The notes under the pieces were generated by a model that was not told the DNA's origin, did no database searches, and saw only the letters and a program-made list of their open reading frames with translations. Of a DNA stretch of 64,000 nucleotides, positions 1 to 11,705 are shown piece by piece. Origin of the DNA: Ursus arctos (lineage: Eukaryota > Chordata > Mammalia > Carnivora > Ursidae). The position numbers and the translations under genes are program-made. The stretch lies in contig NW_026622997.1 of assembly GCF_023065955.2 (NCBI RefSeq), positions 16,162,001 to 16,226,000 of the forward strand. Direction: 5' to 3'. Position 1 is the stretch's first letter. Each line of letters starts with the position of its first letter.

Positions 1-1589
1 TTTGTTTTTGTTTTTTTAAGTGTATTTAAAGTACGTACCCGACGTGGCCAGGCCACATGAGCCAGGTGTCACCTCTGGAATTACAGAAGTCAGGGTCTGA
101 TGGGTCTTAGACATTCTCTGGTCCAGGCCCCTCCCCCACTTGAGCCCCGGAAGCCCTGAGCCCCGGGATGCTGCACGTACTGTCTAGAGCACGAATCGGC
201 TTGAACAACTGGGACCAGTTCCGGGGACTTAAGGCATTTGTAGCGGTCCTGAGGGTCTATAAATACAGCCGTGTCGCAGGCCCTTCAGTTACTGCCAGCC
301 CAGAGTGGAGAGCGGCAAGTCAGACACTTCTAGCTCTTCTCAAATACTAGTTTGCCGATTTTGTTTGTTTGTTCCAAAGAGATGATTTTCGCTTGTTGGC
401 AATTTTGTGTGTGTGTGGCATTGTCCACTCAAGCTGCTGGTATCCTTAGAAGAATCAGAGCTCTCCCCCTGCTTTCCTGATCACGTGGGACAAACGTGCC
501 TGGTGGTTCCCAGTATAATACTGCCCCTGATCACACTTAGGTACGTTAGCTGCCGAAGGAAACACCTCTTCAGAGATACTATCGCGAGACTTCTAGTCAG
601 TATGGTGCAGGGAAATTAATGCAGGAAATTCCTTCGCAGGTTCCAGTGAACAGAAATTCTGTTTATGATGTAACAACCAAGTGTAGTTTTTAATAGTCAA
701 GCTTGATATTTAAAAAGGCAAATGCCCAGGTAACAGAAACAAAAAAGAATACTCCATGCTAGCATAATAGCAAATAGACACTTAAACAATAATAATGATT
801 AAATAAATAAATGAATAAAATTTAAAATTAAAAAAAAAAGAATTCATGGGGACATCAAAGCCAGATATATGCCTCCAGCCCTGGGGTTTTAATTGTCAGT
901 CCTGGAATGGAGTCCGAGGCTTCTGAAGTAAGCCTGGACCTCCTGCCCAGTGACTTTGCACCTTATGGGGAAAAGGTACATGCTAAAAAGCAAAACCCCA
1001 GACCTCTGCCATACCAAAAATAAATAAATAAATAACTGGTCTAGAGTTAGGGGTCTGAAACCTGAAGTCCCAAGTAGAAGCAGTTGGAAAACTGACCCAC
1101 AGAGATGTTTCTACAACCCAGGGTCCTTAAGACTCCCTGGGAAACAATCTTGCTGAAGATAAGCTTACAATGAAAACTACAGAGGATGCAAGGGAACAAG
1201 GCACCATGGGGGAGACCCAGCAGACACAGTGAGCGGGTATTCGGACGCTAGGAACCACAGATCTTAGTGCAATTCCAAAGGGACTTTAAACTGAATATGT
1301 ATATAACGTTCTCAGAAATAAATGAGGACCACAGAATAGAAACCAAAGGCAAAAGTAGACATTGTCCGAGTAGAGGGAACAGATTTGAAAAAGAGAAGTT
1401 ATTAGTAATAAATAGCAAGGTTATTACAACACAGAGATACCAATACTTTGATTTGTCCAAATTTTAGTCTTGGAATTGTATCACCAGTCTGTGCTTTCAC
1501 TTGAAATAGGAATGGAATTTGCCAGTGTTGACAAATGCAATAGCAAAATAATACTACGTTAAGCTTAGTAAACATTCTTTTCCCTTAAG
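1..1589 (+). other. HIVEP1: HIVEP1 intron, 3' part (upstream of first exon in window)
   Basis: This is the downstream end of an intron whose donor lies left of the window. It ends in a pyrimidine-rich tract and the acceptor AG at 1588-1589. No coding exon, RNA gene or Can-SINE is recognised. Short A-rich simple repeats occur near 780-838 and 1015-1035. Open frames here are short and have no recognisable protein features. Confidence 0.75.
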
Positions 1590-1691
1590 GAAATCTGACA
1601 AAACACATGAAGTCCAAGACACATAGCAAGAAATGTGTGGATTTAGGCGTCTCAGTAGGTTTAATAGATGAACAAGATACAGAAGAATCAG
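1590..1691 (+). CDS. HIVEP1: HIVEP1 internal coding exon (end of ZAS-C zinc finger 2)
   Basis: This exon is too short to stand out as an ORF but matches the HIVEP1 reading frame. AG at 1588-1589 is the acceptor and GTAAGG at 1692 the donor. The first two bases complete a glycine codon begun upstream, 33 whole codons follow (1592-1690), and the last base starts an Asp codon completed in the next exon. Residues 1-11 read [11 protein letters not shown], the end of a C2H2 finger with both histidine ligands (His5 and His11, spacing HX5H). The paired cysteines must lie in the previous exon, outside the window. The rest, [21 protein letters not shown], is the linker towards the acidic region. In this family the C-terminal finger pair (ZAS-C) binds kappaB-like GGGACTTTCC sites in the nucleus. 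The identity comes from recall of human HIVEP1 and was not searched. Confidence 0.93.
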
Positions 1692-1749
1692 GTAAGGCTT
1701 TATTCCATATTTTTCATAAATGCTATTTACAGTGTGCTATTTTTTTGCA

Positions 1750-2475
1750 TCCATATGCTTCTTTCCGTTCCCACTGATACTTCCTCATTCTTATTGTCAT
1801 TGCTGCTTCTTTACACAATGCAGTAGACGCCTAATCGGCTTTCCCGTCTTTAATTTTTCTTCCTTCCCACCCATCCATCCCCACAGATGTTAATCTCCCC
1901 GAAGTGTATGTCTGGTCATAGTACTGCTCTGCTGCAAGTCTTCCATTGGTCTCCATCGACCTCCCATCTTCAAAGTCCGTTATAATCTGCTGTCCGCCTA
2001 CTTCCTCACCCTTCTCATTTCTTTCTTTTTAATGCTTAAATTTCCTGCTCACATGACATCGATCTGGCTCTCTATCTCTCCAACCCTCCCTTCAACCCTC
2101 CGCCCTCAAACCCCATGCAGACGTGGCTCCCAGTGTGCACTGGACAAAAATCTTCCCCTCCTTCAAGGTCTAGCTCAAATCCACTGCTGCCATGAAGCCT
2201 TCTCTGATTTTCCCTCCGCCCCCCCCGCCCCAGGGGAAGCCACTTGTCTCTTCTCTCACCTCCTGTAGTATTTTAGCATTTGCTCTCCCTAAGCACTGAA
2301 TCTCTTTCTGCCTTATTTTGGGATTATTTACAAATACTTACCTTACCTCCTCCCTGAGATCCTTAAGCATCTCCTGAGCAGAACTGATGAAGGAGTGATG
2401 CTTCTTTCACCTGCAGCCGTGGTGCGCTGCCTCGCACAGAACAGCTGCTCTGGAAATGTTTGTGGAATAAAACAT
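1750..2475 (+). mobile_element. LINE L2 3' relic
   Basis: This CT-rich stretch reads like the sense strand of the end of L2. It has a stretch like the L2 phrase about a gene product being 'CTTCAAGGTCTAGCTCAAAT', then the AAGCCTTCTCTGATTT block, and a degraded terminal part around 2370-2470. It is strongly diverged, as expected for an ancient mammal-wide LINE, and has no coding capacity. It lies just downstream of the zinc-finger exon. Confidence 0.55.
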
Positions 2476-4857
2476 TTGTTTGCTTCCCCAGAATGTTTGT
2501 TGTTTTGGAAAAGTTAACTGGTGGTTTTTTTAACAGTGTTAACTCAACAAATACAAGTGTTTATCTCTAACCAATTTTGAGGGAAAATAAACCTGTTCAT
2601 CTGTTCTGACTCATTAGAGAGTAGAATGATTCTTTCGTTAAGACTTGTTTTTTAAGCCAAGAATTTATCAACCAAAGAGATAAGTTTTCTTTGAAAAGTT
2701 GTCCTACTTTTTTTGAAACATGCCCTAAATTAGACCTTTATTTGCTTGCTATGTTTTAGTTAATATGCATTAGTTTGATATCTAGAAAATCTCCAAAGAG
2801 AAAATGGTGAGGACATCATTGAAAATATAGGTAAAAAGTCAAACGCTTTTTATCCCACCTGACAACCACTAACACACTAAATGAATTTTTAGTGAATTTT
2901 TTTCTAAATATGCAAAGGAAGTGACTCACATCTTAAGTGGTATAGCCAATATGATTCAGTATTTTAAGCACACAGAAAGGATTGCCTCTAACTCTTTTTT
3001 GGGACTAAACTGATACATTCTTGATAGAAGAAAAAGATAATCATAACAAATTTAGGACAATAAGGAGCTTTTAAAGTGTTTTAGGCACCTTGACGCTTTG
3101 ATACATATTGGGGATGGCAATATCAGGGTTTAGAAGTGCCTACCACATTAACGTACGAGTCACTTTTCTGTCCTAGGAACATACTTATTAAAAGCTGATT
3201 TTTGAATTGCCAGAAATTGAATTCTGTGTCGTGTCTTTGTTTAAAGACACTTACACGTTTAATAGAATTAATTATAATTCACTTCTAATGTAAACAGCTT
3301 GCTTGGTTTATTTTCTGCTCTTATCAATCATGCAGTAAATTAATTACCATAACGAAGCAAAGAAAAAAACTTTTTAATTTGCTTTATTATTTATTTGCTT
3401 TATTATTATTTGCTGTATTGCTATTATATTGAGCCACTCAGAAGTAAAAAGCTAGGAAGAATGAATAAGAGTTTCAGCAAGTTTATTATTACCCACAGAC
3501 TAGAAAAGGAACAAAGTAGAAATGTGAAATACTAATGTCTGAGAAACATAAGTGTAAAAAGTATTATTACAATATACACTTGTTTACATGTTTTACTTCT
3601 TTAGGAAGATGTCTTATAAAGATTAAGTAAAATATCCCTAGAGTTCTCTAAAGTTAAAGGAAGGTAGTGTTTACCTTTAAATTTGCATAGGAAAATTAAG
3701 TGTGGTTTCTGTTAATTATCATGTATTGTTTAGATTGGCTGATGGATAGACTTACATATCTCTCCATTCATTTGTGTATTTCTCAGCTCATTCCAGGAGC
3801 AGTTGAAGCAGATTTTAGATTATAACTCAAACTTGATAGCCTAGTTCCCTATTCAGATGGGGTCTTCTGATAAAAGTAGGTAGTTTTACTTGTTTTTCTC
3901 TCAGTTAAAATTTTTTTTAATTACCGGAATTATGGGTAGCATACTTAGTTTTTCCACGGTTTTAGTTGAATAGTAAACTGTACCATCTAGGTGGATTTTG
4001 CCAAGTGCTGTGCCATACTGGAGACCTAACAATTCTTTATGAATATGCCAACAAATATATCCTACTTTTGCTTTATTATGGGCTTGGAATGTAGGTATAG
4101 AAGTAGTAAACATCTGTTGTTTACTACTGTGGCAGTAGTGGTCTTCTTTTCATTCTTCTGTTTTGTGCTTTTAAAAAAATATTTTGATTTTTTTTTTAAA
4201 TACAAAAAGATTACAGAGGATTTTATTACATGCACTCATGTATTCACACCAGACTTACTATATTTTCTCATATTTGCCTCAAGTCTTTTTCATAAATTCA
4301 GTGTATTTTTGAAAAAACCAGCCAAGCACATCATTACATATCAGGTCACCTTTGCCAATCACTCTCCCTCCCAGAGGCAGACACTAGCTGTGCTTTTCAA
4401 TTCATTTAATGTACATTCATATACCCATGAACAGTATGTGTTTGGTTGGTTTGTTTGTGTTTTGAACTTGCATTAACAGTAGCACCTTGTATGTAGATGC
4501 CTAGAAAATTAATTTTGCTTTCTAATTTTAAATTGTTTTCGAGAACAGTTTCTGTCTCTACACGTCCTTGACTATACCTTATACTGTAAGAATTCAAATT
4601 TTGGCCGGTTGGATGAATGAGAGCCTGCTGTCTTTGTGTTTTCTTGATTACTGTCCTAAGGTTGTGTCTTATTATTCTTTGAAAAGCGGTTCCACTCCAT
4701 CAAATCAGCAGTAGTTAGAGATGGGATCTTGCTTCACGGTTCCTCAGATGTCTGTGTTTTTAGGGAAGAAAAGCCCAGACGCCTGCGTGCAGTAGGATGC
4801 TGCGTGTCTGGAGGGGGTCCTGCTTTCTAGTTGAACACGGGCCTCTACATGCAGTGC

Positions 4858-5756
4858 CCCAGGGCTGTGGTGGCTCGTCTCTTTTCCATCTATACCCACT
4901 CACTAGGTCATCTCATTCCGTTTTCTGAGGCAAATCCCACCTATCTGCTGCTCATTCCACTACTTACTGCAGACTGGAGCGTCCGTCCACCTGCTCACCA
5001 CCCCCACTGGCGACTCTAATGGGTACCTCAAGTTGGACGTGCCCCAAACTTCTGATTCACCCTTACCTTTAAGAAGCACACCTCCCATCCTTCCACCTGC
5101 TAGACCAAAAGTCTTGAAGTCATCCGTGGTACCCTTTGCCTCTTCCTTCAGAGTGTGTTCAGGAACCCCCCACATCTCGCCACCTCTACCGCCCAACCCT
5201 GGTCAAAGCACCACCCCCTCCACTCAGGTGCTTGGAGTAGCCCCTGACTGCTCTCTGTGTCCAGCGCCAGCCTCTTGACAGACTTGCAACACGGCAGCCA
5301 AAGTGGTGTTTTTTCTTTTGTTTTGCTTTGAATTACGTCATTATTTTGCTGAAAACCCTCTAAAGGTTTGCTGTCATTCAGAGCACTTGGTCTGCTGAGT
5401 GCTGGGAGCCCTCCGGGCCACTCACCTTCCTCACACCGTCTCTCGAGAGCTTGTCTCCATTTCTTCTGCCCTTGCTCACCCAACTGCACCCACACGCATC
5501 TCTCCCTGCTCTTCGTTAAACAGCCCAGCAGGCCCCGTCTCAGGGCCTCGTGCTCATTTCCTCTCTTTGCAGTGCCCTCCACCAGATCCTGTAGGACTTA
5601 ACTCATCGTGTCCTTCAGCGCTCTGCCCCCATGCCGCCGGGTCAGCGAGGCCCTCCTGACCGCCCCCACCACCACCAAAAACACCTCCCTCTCTTACTGC
5701 CAGTACTTACACCTCTCTATCCTGCTTTATTTGTCCTTATCGTACTTATCCCTACC

Positions 5757-5798
<42 letters not shown>

Positions 5799-5912
5799 CA
5801 TGGAAATAAAACATGAGGACAGGGATTTTGTGTTCACTGCCCAGTCTCCAGCTTCTTAGGATGGTGGCTGGCAAGTGATAGGTAGTAAATAGTTGTTGAT
5901 TTAATGGAAGAC
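4858..5912 (+). mobile_element. LINE L2 fragment (about 1 kb, sense)
   Basis: Several blocks follow the L2 consensus in order: CCCACTCACTAGGTCATCTC near 4898, a block around 5030-5140 ending in a GTCATCC motif, GGTCAAAGCACCACC near 5201, GCAACACGGCAGCCAAAGTG near 5286, AAACCCTCTAAAGG near 5354, and the 3' end with ATGAGGACAGGGATTTTGTG near 5812. Reverse-transcriptase coding is broken by stops and frameshifts. A (GT)n run at 5759-5796 interrupts it near the 3' end. The several open frames of 60-140 codons here are remnants or shadows of this element. Confidence 0.8.
5759..5796 (+). repeat. (GT)n microsatellite
   Basis: An uninterrupted dinucleotide run of about 19 GT units lies inside the L2 relic. 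It is long enough to be length-polymorphic. It encodes the Cys-Val strings seen in translated frames, which are not protein. Confidence 0.95.
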
Positions 5913-6261
5913 TGGGGGTGGGGAGTGACCTACAATCTGTCAGAAAATTCTTCAATATTATTATTTTTAGAATTGGACATGTTAGTTTTCCATTAAACCC
6001 CTTCACTAAAATCAGACGATGGCTATAATACAGTATTTAATGCCTCTGCCCGTAAACAGAGTAAGTGTGATATGGCCAAGGTAGACACAGGTATTGTCGA
6101 AGCGATGACAGCGTTTGTTTGTTAATTTGTTAGTTACTGGTCGTGGGATCAGAAGACGAGAGGGTAATTCAAGCTGACTGTTCCGTTTTTCCATCCTCAG
6201 TGATGAGCACTCCCGACTACGGAAGATCTGTTTTTCAGTAGCTCCAGAGAAGGAAGTTGCT

Positions 6262-6768
6262 TCTCTTGTCGATGTGTTCGTTCATTTATTTAGCCCCTGA
6301 GCAGCTGTAGGTGATGTGCCGGGCCACTGCCCCCAGGCTCAGGAGCTCCCTGCCTGGGCAGCGGTGTTGGCGCGAGCACAGCCTCGGCTCGGATCGTGGC
6401 AGGAGCAGGGAGGCCTGGCTGGTTGCAGAAGGATGACTAAGCGTGTCCCAGAAGAAAGGGAAGGGACTTATTTATCCATACATGGCTTTATTTGAAAAGT
6501 ATTGGTGAGAAGGAGTGTTAGGGGAAGGCAACATCCTGGACCGAGTGAGTGGCTTGGGCAGAAGCCCCGAGGGGGCGGGGGGAGCAGGTGCTCAGCATGT
6601 AGCGGGGACAGGGTGTGAGAGTTGGACAGGGCCCACACCTGACGGGGCTGCGGGACTGGTCAGACCGTGCAAGGGAGCTCTAGCCCGGGGAGCGGCGGGT
6701 CCAGGTGCTCACTGCACTCGCTTGTCCTCAGATGTAGTCAGAGCCTCTGCTTGGCAGTTTGTGCCCAT
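6262..6768 (-). mobile_element. LINE L2 fragment (antisense)
   Basis: The + strand reads as the reverse complement of the L2 3' end. It starts with a GTTCGTTCATTTATTTAGCCC block (complement of the L2 terminal AATAAATATTTG region), followed by GGAGCTCCCTGCC, then the antisense reverse-transcriptase region with GGCAACATCCTGGACCGAGTG and AGGGTGTGAGAGTTGGACAGG near 6530-6630. It is GC-rich here and heavily diverged. Confidence 0.55.
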
Positions 6769-8706
6769 TTCTTAATGTTGTGACACTTGAAAGCCATTAC
6801 TTCTTTGGTATGATTTTTCTAGTATTTTTATTCTTTTAAACATTCCATGATACATAAAGTGTTCTTTGATTTTAAAAGTTTACTTTTTTTTTTAATGGCA
6901 TCTAAAGTCATTTAAGGCCATCGCTTCCTTGGGCCCATAGATACCTGTCTTTCAATCCAGGTATTTTTTCAAATGTTTTTGAAACAAGGAGAGAAAAGAT
7001 AATAATTTTCATTGCTGAGCTTTTTTGTTTTGCTTTGCTTTGTTTTTCTTTTTCTTTTCCCCCGATGCTGCTGTTTTATTTTGTAGTGGGCAATTAGACT
7101 GTAATGCCTAAAAGAAGCATGAGTTCATTAAGCGGATGGTCCCATTCAGGAGCAACAATAAAAAATAATACCATGGAGCAAACGCCTCTTTCTGGAAGGC
7201 TGTTTTTATAAAGAGAACACCTCAGTGCTTCAGCATGCCTCATTCCCCGGTAGAAGTAGTTTACAGGTTTGGGTGGGAAGTCTGGTATGGTTTTTCCTTT
7301 GTGACATCCAATTGTACGTATACGTATAAATGTGTAATGACTAATTTAGAAAACTTGCTCTTCGTTTATTAAATTAAGGAGCACTGTTTCCCCTGGGATT
7401 AATTTCTGTTCTGTACTAGAGTGACCCAGCGTCACTCTGGTTTAGACTTGTCCCCATAGAATAGACTATCATAAAAGGTAAGGGCTTGATTTGTTCCTGC
7501 TTTAATGTTTGCGCATATATTAAAATCCTGCCCCTCCCCCGTCATCTCCATAAGGATGTGATAAAGTGTAGCAGCTTGTTACAAAGTGTTTCACTTTACT
7601 TTCAGTTTCCTTTCTCAAGGAAACATACAAATTACTAGAAATACAGTTGTAGGAGATGAAGTGGCTGACTTTTAAAAAATCAGGAAGGAGAATCAGTGTT
7701 TTCACATATTGCAGTTTTAAATGTTGAAGTGTACACCCCCCGGTAGACTGAAGGTCCGGGGTCTGAGGCTGGTCGGTGTTGCGTGATCTTCTGTGCCACC
7801 TTCGCCTGTCTGCACCCTCCTTACCCGCTGAGGCTTCCAGTCCCCCTGGTCACACAGTCTCCCCCGTGTGGGGATCAGACACATGGCAGTGGCTCCTTGG
7901 AGACTTCAGATGCCGTGTAGGACCCTCTGACCGTCTCGACATTCCTGCCTGACAGTGTGTTCTCCATCTTCCTGGCCCCCTGGATGAAAACAAGTGGTGA
8001 AATTGTATTGTGTGATGTAGGATCTTTGCACACAGAACTTGCTGTCTTCTCTTTAATGGTGAACGGTTTTATCAAATGCTTTTGTGGCACCCGGCGATCT
8101 TGGTATCATTCCTCAAATTTGCAATCTAACATAAATCTGATACTAAGCCCTGGCGTGGTGGACTGCCAGCAACCACACTGGGAATCCCGTTGCTGCGTGT
8201 CTACAGTAAACATTCAGGAAACTGCGAAGGTTTGGCCGGCAGTAAGGTGCCACAGTGCTTCTCACGGTTAGCTTTCTTACCTTTATTTCAAAAAGGTAAT
8301 GATTGCAGTGGCTTTTCAGATGCCTTTCATGCCCACACAATGGCAGTTTTCGGGGGGACTGGTCTAGCCCTGTGAAAAGTGAAAGTCTGAAATAGCTAAG
8401 TAAACTCCACCAGCTGACTGTCCTTTGTCACCCAGCTTTTCCTAAACACAGTTGAAATTTGTCACTGCCAATGCTGATAGATGGTAGATGCCCACTAAAG
8501 AATATAGTGATTAAAGAAAAATGAAGTAGCCAGATTCAGAGGCTCCATGTCTTTTGGGGAACCATTCCTCTAAAATGTCAAGGCTAGATCAATATGAAAA
8601 TTTGTGACATTGTCTTCTTTAGATACTGATTTAAATTCCTGCATGATTCTCATCGCCACACGATGTTTCCTAGTCTAACCACGTGGCAGCTGTGGACGAC
8701 GATTAG

Positions 8707-8908
8707 AGGGGCACCTGGGTGGCTCAGTCGTTAAGCGTCTGCCTTCAGCTTAGGTCATGATCCCGGGGTCCTGGGATTGAGCCCCACGTCCGGCTCCCTG
8801 CTCAGCGGGGATCTGTTCTCCCTCTGCCTCTGCCTCGCTGCCTCCGCTTGTGCTCTGTCTCTCGCTTTCTTTCTCTCAAATAAATAAAATCTTTTTTTTA
8901 AAAAAAAA
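8707..8908 (+). mobile_element. Can-SINE (SINEC)
   Basis: A tRNA-derived head starts at GGGGCACCTGGGTGGCTCAG, followed by the AGGTCATGATCCCGGGGTCC and GGGATTGAGCCCC box-B-like segment, a CT-rich body, AAATAAATAAAATC and an A-tail. Imperfect direct repeats like GACGATTAG (left) and GACTATTAG (right) may be the target-site duplication. Confidence 0.95.
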
Positions 8909-9323
8909 GGACTATTAGATTCAGCACACATTAATAAATGTCACATGCACTTAGATGGTCAATGCTAACGGAACATGTTCAGAACTTAGTGCATATATTT
9001 AAATCTTGATCACCTTGGACATCTAAGAAATGGGGTAGATCTTTTTAAAGGAAAAAAAATAACCCACAGTCGTGGTGCTTGGGAGATCTGATTCTAAATG
9101 CCTGACTTTGGAGGGTAGCACCCAGAAACCTATACCAGGGATAGTGCTCTTAGGTTTACAGGGAAAATTGGGGGTTTGGTCATTTAATTGATCTTCTCTG
9201 TAGCACACCAAGATCTATCACCAAGAAATATCATCTCTGAGCTTTCATTCACTCAACAAAATTTGTTAAACGCTCACGAAAGGCCAGACAGTATTACTAC
9301 AAAGTACCTCAACAAAATATTTC

Positions 9324-9500
9324 TTTTTTTTTTTTCTTAGAGTGTGCAGGGGACAGGGGGATAGGGGGAGAGAGAATCTTAAGCAGGCTCCTTGCTTGGC
9401 ACAGAGCCAGACGTGGGGCTCCATCTCATAACCCTGAGATCATGACCTGAGCTGAAATCAAGAGTTGGATGCCTAACGGACTGAGCCACCCAGGGGCCCC
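9324..9500 (-). mobile_element. Can-SINE, older copy (antisense)
   Basis: The + strand begins with a T-run (complement of the A-tail), passes through GAATCTTAAGCAGGCTCC and ATCATGACCTGAGCTGAAAT, and ends at GAGCCACCCAGGGGCCCC, the complement of the SINE head. A short AATATTT repeat (9316-9322 and 9504-9510) may be the target-site duplication. The sequence is more diverged than the young copies. Just left of it, about 9240-9300, lies a short L2-like TTCATTCACTCAACAAAATT remnant. Confidence 0.85.
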
Positions 9501-11464
9501 CAGAATATTTATTTCTTAAATATTATTAACATTTGGTAATGTCTTGGGCAGCTTATGGCTTTCTGGCAAAAGTCCAAGGCTTCTTAATGCTGTGTTTATT
9601 TAGTTATTCCTTTATGTCTGCCTCATTTTGCCTATTTTCCCCAGAGGTTTACTCTGGGTTTATTTCTCCTTAACATCAGTATTTATTTTCCTGGCAATAT
9701 CTTCAATCTCTTTTTTAAATTATCTTAAGCCCATTCCCTACTGTGCCGACCAACACAATACTCAGAATGCCCTTCCCTTGGGGGTCATGTGCATGTCCCT
9801 GGTTGCTAAAGGTCACTGTGAAAAGGGTGTGATGAAGGACCCAAGCCCCTTGATTTTTTAAATTCCTTACTTCCCTTAGCAACAGTGGGCTGCGTGGCTA
9901 CCCCTTTTATCCTTCAGCGGATGAATTCTTGTGCTGATCTCCAAGGGGTGTGAATTTACAGATGCTAGGAACCATTTACTTTGAATGAAGCAGGAGGAAT
10001 TGGAAGTTTCTCTAAACCAGCCATTAAAATGTGGACATTTGGCGTTTAAAAGAAGTTTCCGTTTAGTTTAAAACCAGCAGCTCAAGCTGCAGTTACAGTA
10101 GTATGTGCTCACGAAAAGCCTCATCCCTCCGGCCGCACGCGGCGCTCGTCGGCGTCTTGCTGTGCAGAGTTACACAGTCTCAGGAATTTTGTCCCGTGTT
10201 CTTGGGGTGGTAGTGAATACTTTCTCGTTCTCACCTTTTGTGTCAGAAACCGTGCTGCCGGCTATTTGCTTTTCATGCCTTGATCCAAAGAATGTTTTTG
10301 TCAACAGAATGCGGCCGCAGTGCTAGGAATGTTAATTAATCCGTACCTTTGGCTGCCGCCCGGGGAGAACCATCCCATGTGGCCAAGTGCAGCTGCAGAC
10401 GTGATTCTTGCTGGGGCTTAAGTCTAGGGTCATGTGCGTAAGATCATGACGTTAGATCGCAGGATTTAAAACCTGTATCGCATTTGCCCTTCAAATTAAT
10501 TGGATTTTTCTAAATGCAATTCTGTCGACATGAAACCTGTACACTGTGTTTCTGTCGCTGGGATTTTCAGGGAAAACATGATTGCTCCTTTTTAAGAAAA
10601 CTTTCCATGTACAATACGAAACCATAATAGCTCTGGAGATTTCTGTGTAAGATAAAGATGTGCTAATATGAATGAACGACACAGATAGGAGTCTTTTGGT
10701 TTTACTTCCTGAAGGGAACAAACGTTAAACTCTGGCCCATTACATTCTTAATGATGTTTTCATCTTTAAAACAAAATAAATAAAAAAGCAAAACAACACA
10801 ATAACTTATTACTGCCGTAGTTACGGGCTTTAAAAGAATTCCCCCTCCCCTCCCAAGTTGCTGCTGTTTGTCTGGAACTCCAAGTACTATTTCTAAACCT
10901 GTGAGCAAAACAAAAACAGGCCTCAGAGGACAGGAGCACGTGGATCTGGAGGGGGTGGGGCTGCCCTCCTGTGCACCCCGTCCTTCCAGCAGGTGTCACT
11001 GTGTGGCAGCAATGGGAGGGCCGGCTGCAGTTCCTCCCACCCACACTGGAGCTGGAACTCCATCTTTGGGGAAATTGGGTGACAGAAGTTTTATGGACGT
11101 AAACTAAATAGAACTTGTAAGGGCCACACATTTATGAATTTGTGAAGCACGTGTGGGTTATTTTTTTGTCTGTTCCAGAGTCCCAGGGGGATGCAGAGGG
11201 GTAAGCTACAGGCTTTACCCTCCTGGAGGGTTACACTCTGTATTGTCACACCCAAAAAAAAAAAAAACAATGGTAGTAGAATAGTAGGAAGTCTGTACGT
11301 CTTACTGGCATAATGAAAGGACTCCTAAGTACATGAAAGGCTGGTACCAGATTTTGGCTTTGATGCTTCCTCGCCGTAGAGACTTCTCCTAACTTCCTTG
11401 TGTAAGAGGACGTTGCTTCCACTGCTGTCGTGGGGTGCCTTTTAGATCGAAGCAGGACAGCAGA

Positions 11465-11705
11465 GTACGGATGTGGGCAGACTTTTTCTGGAAAGGGCCT
11501 GATAGTGACTATTTCAGGTTTCGTGGGTCATACAGCCTCTGTCATGACTTCTAACATTTGTGGTTGTGACCAGAAGCTGCCATAGACAGTTTGTAAACCA
11601 GTGAGCCTGCTGCGTGCCAGGAAAACTTTACTGATGAGAACAGGCAGTGAGCCACGTGCGACCCGCAGCCGTAGTTCGCCAGCGTCGGATAGAACAGGAG
11701 CTCCC
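11465..11705 (+). mobile_element. hAT/Charlie-type non-autonomous DNA transposon relic
   Basis: The blocks GCAGACTTTTTCTGGAAAGG, ATTTCAGGTTTCGTGGGTCA, AGCTGCCATAGACAGTTTGT, GGAAAACTTTACTGATGAGA and CGCAGCCGTAGTTCGCCAGC occur in the order of a well-known mammalian MER-type hAT element. Terminal repeats are eroded. I am confident of the family type but not of the subfamily name. Confidence 0.65.

Noticed and set aside
4039..4476. A 145-codon, Phe-rich open frame in the large intron
   Set aside because: Composition reflects T-rich DNA, with no domain or splice context. Possible repeat relic, not a gene.
5148..5582. A 144-codon antisense open frame
   Set aside because: Lies inside the L2 relic at 4858-5912.
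5759..5796. CRISPR-like or other spaced repeat array
   Set aside because: Only microsatellites and dispersed SINEs occur. There are no regularly spaced repeats with unique spacers, and the DNA is mammalian.
8707..8908. tRNA genes suggested by tRNA-like box sequences
   Set aside because: These and all similar sites are tRNA-derived Can-SINE heads followed by SINE bodies and A-tails. No cloverleaf tRNA gene was seen.
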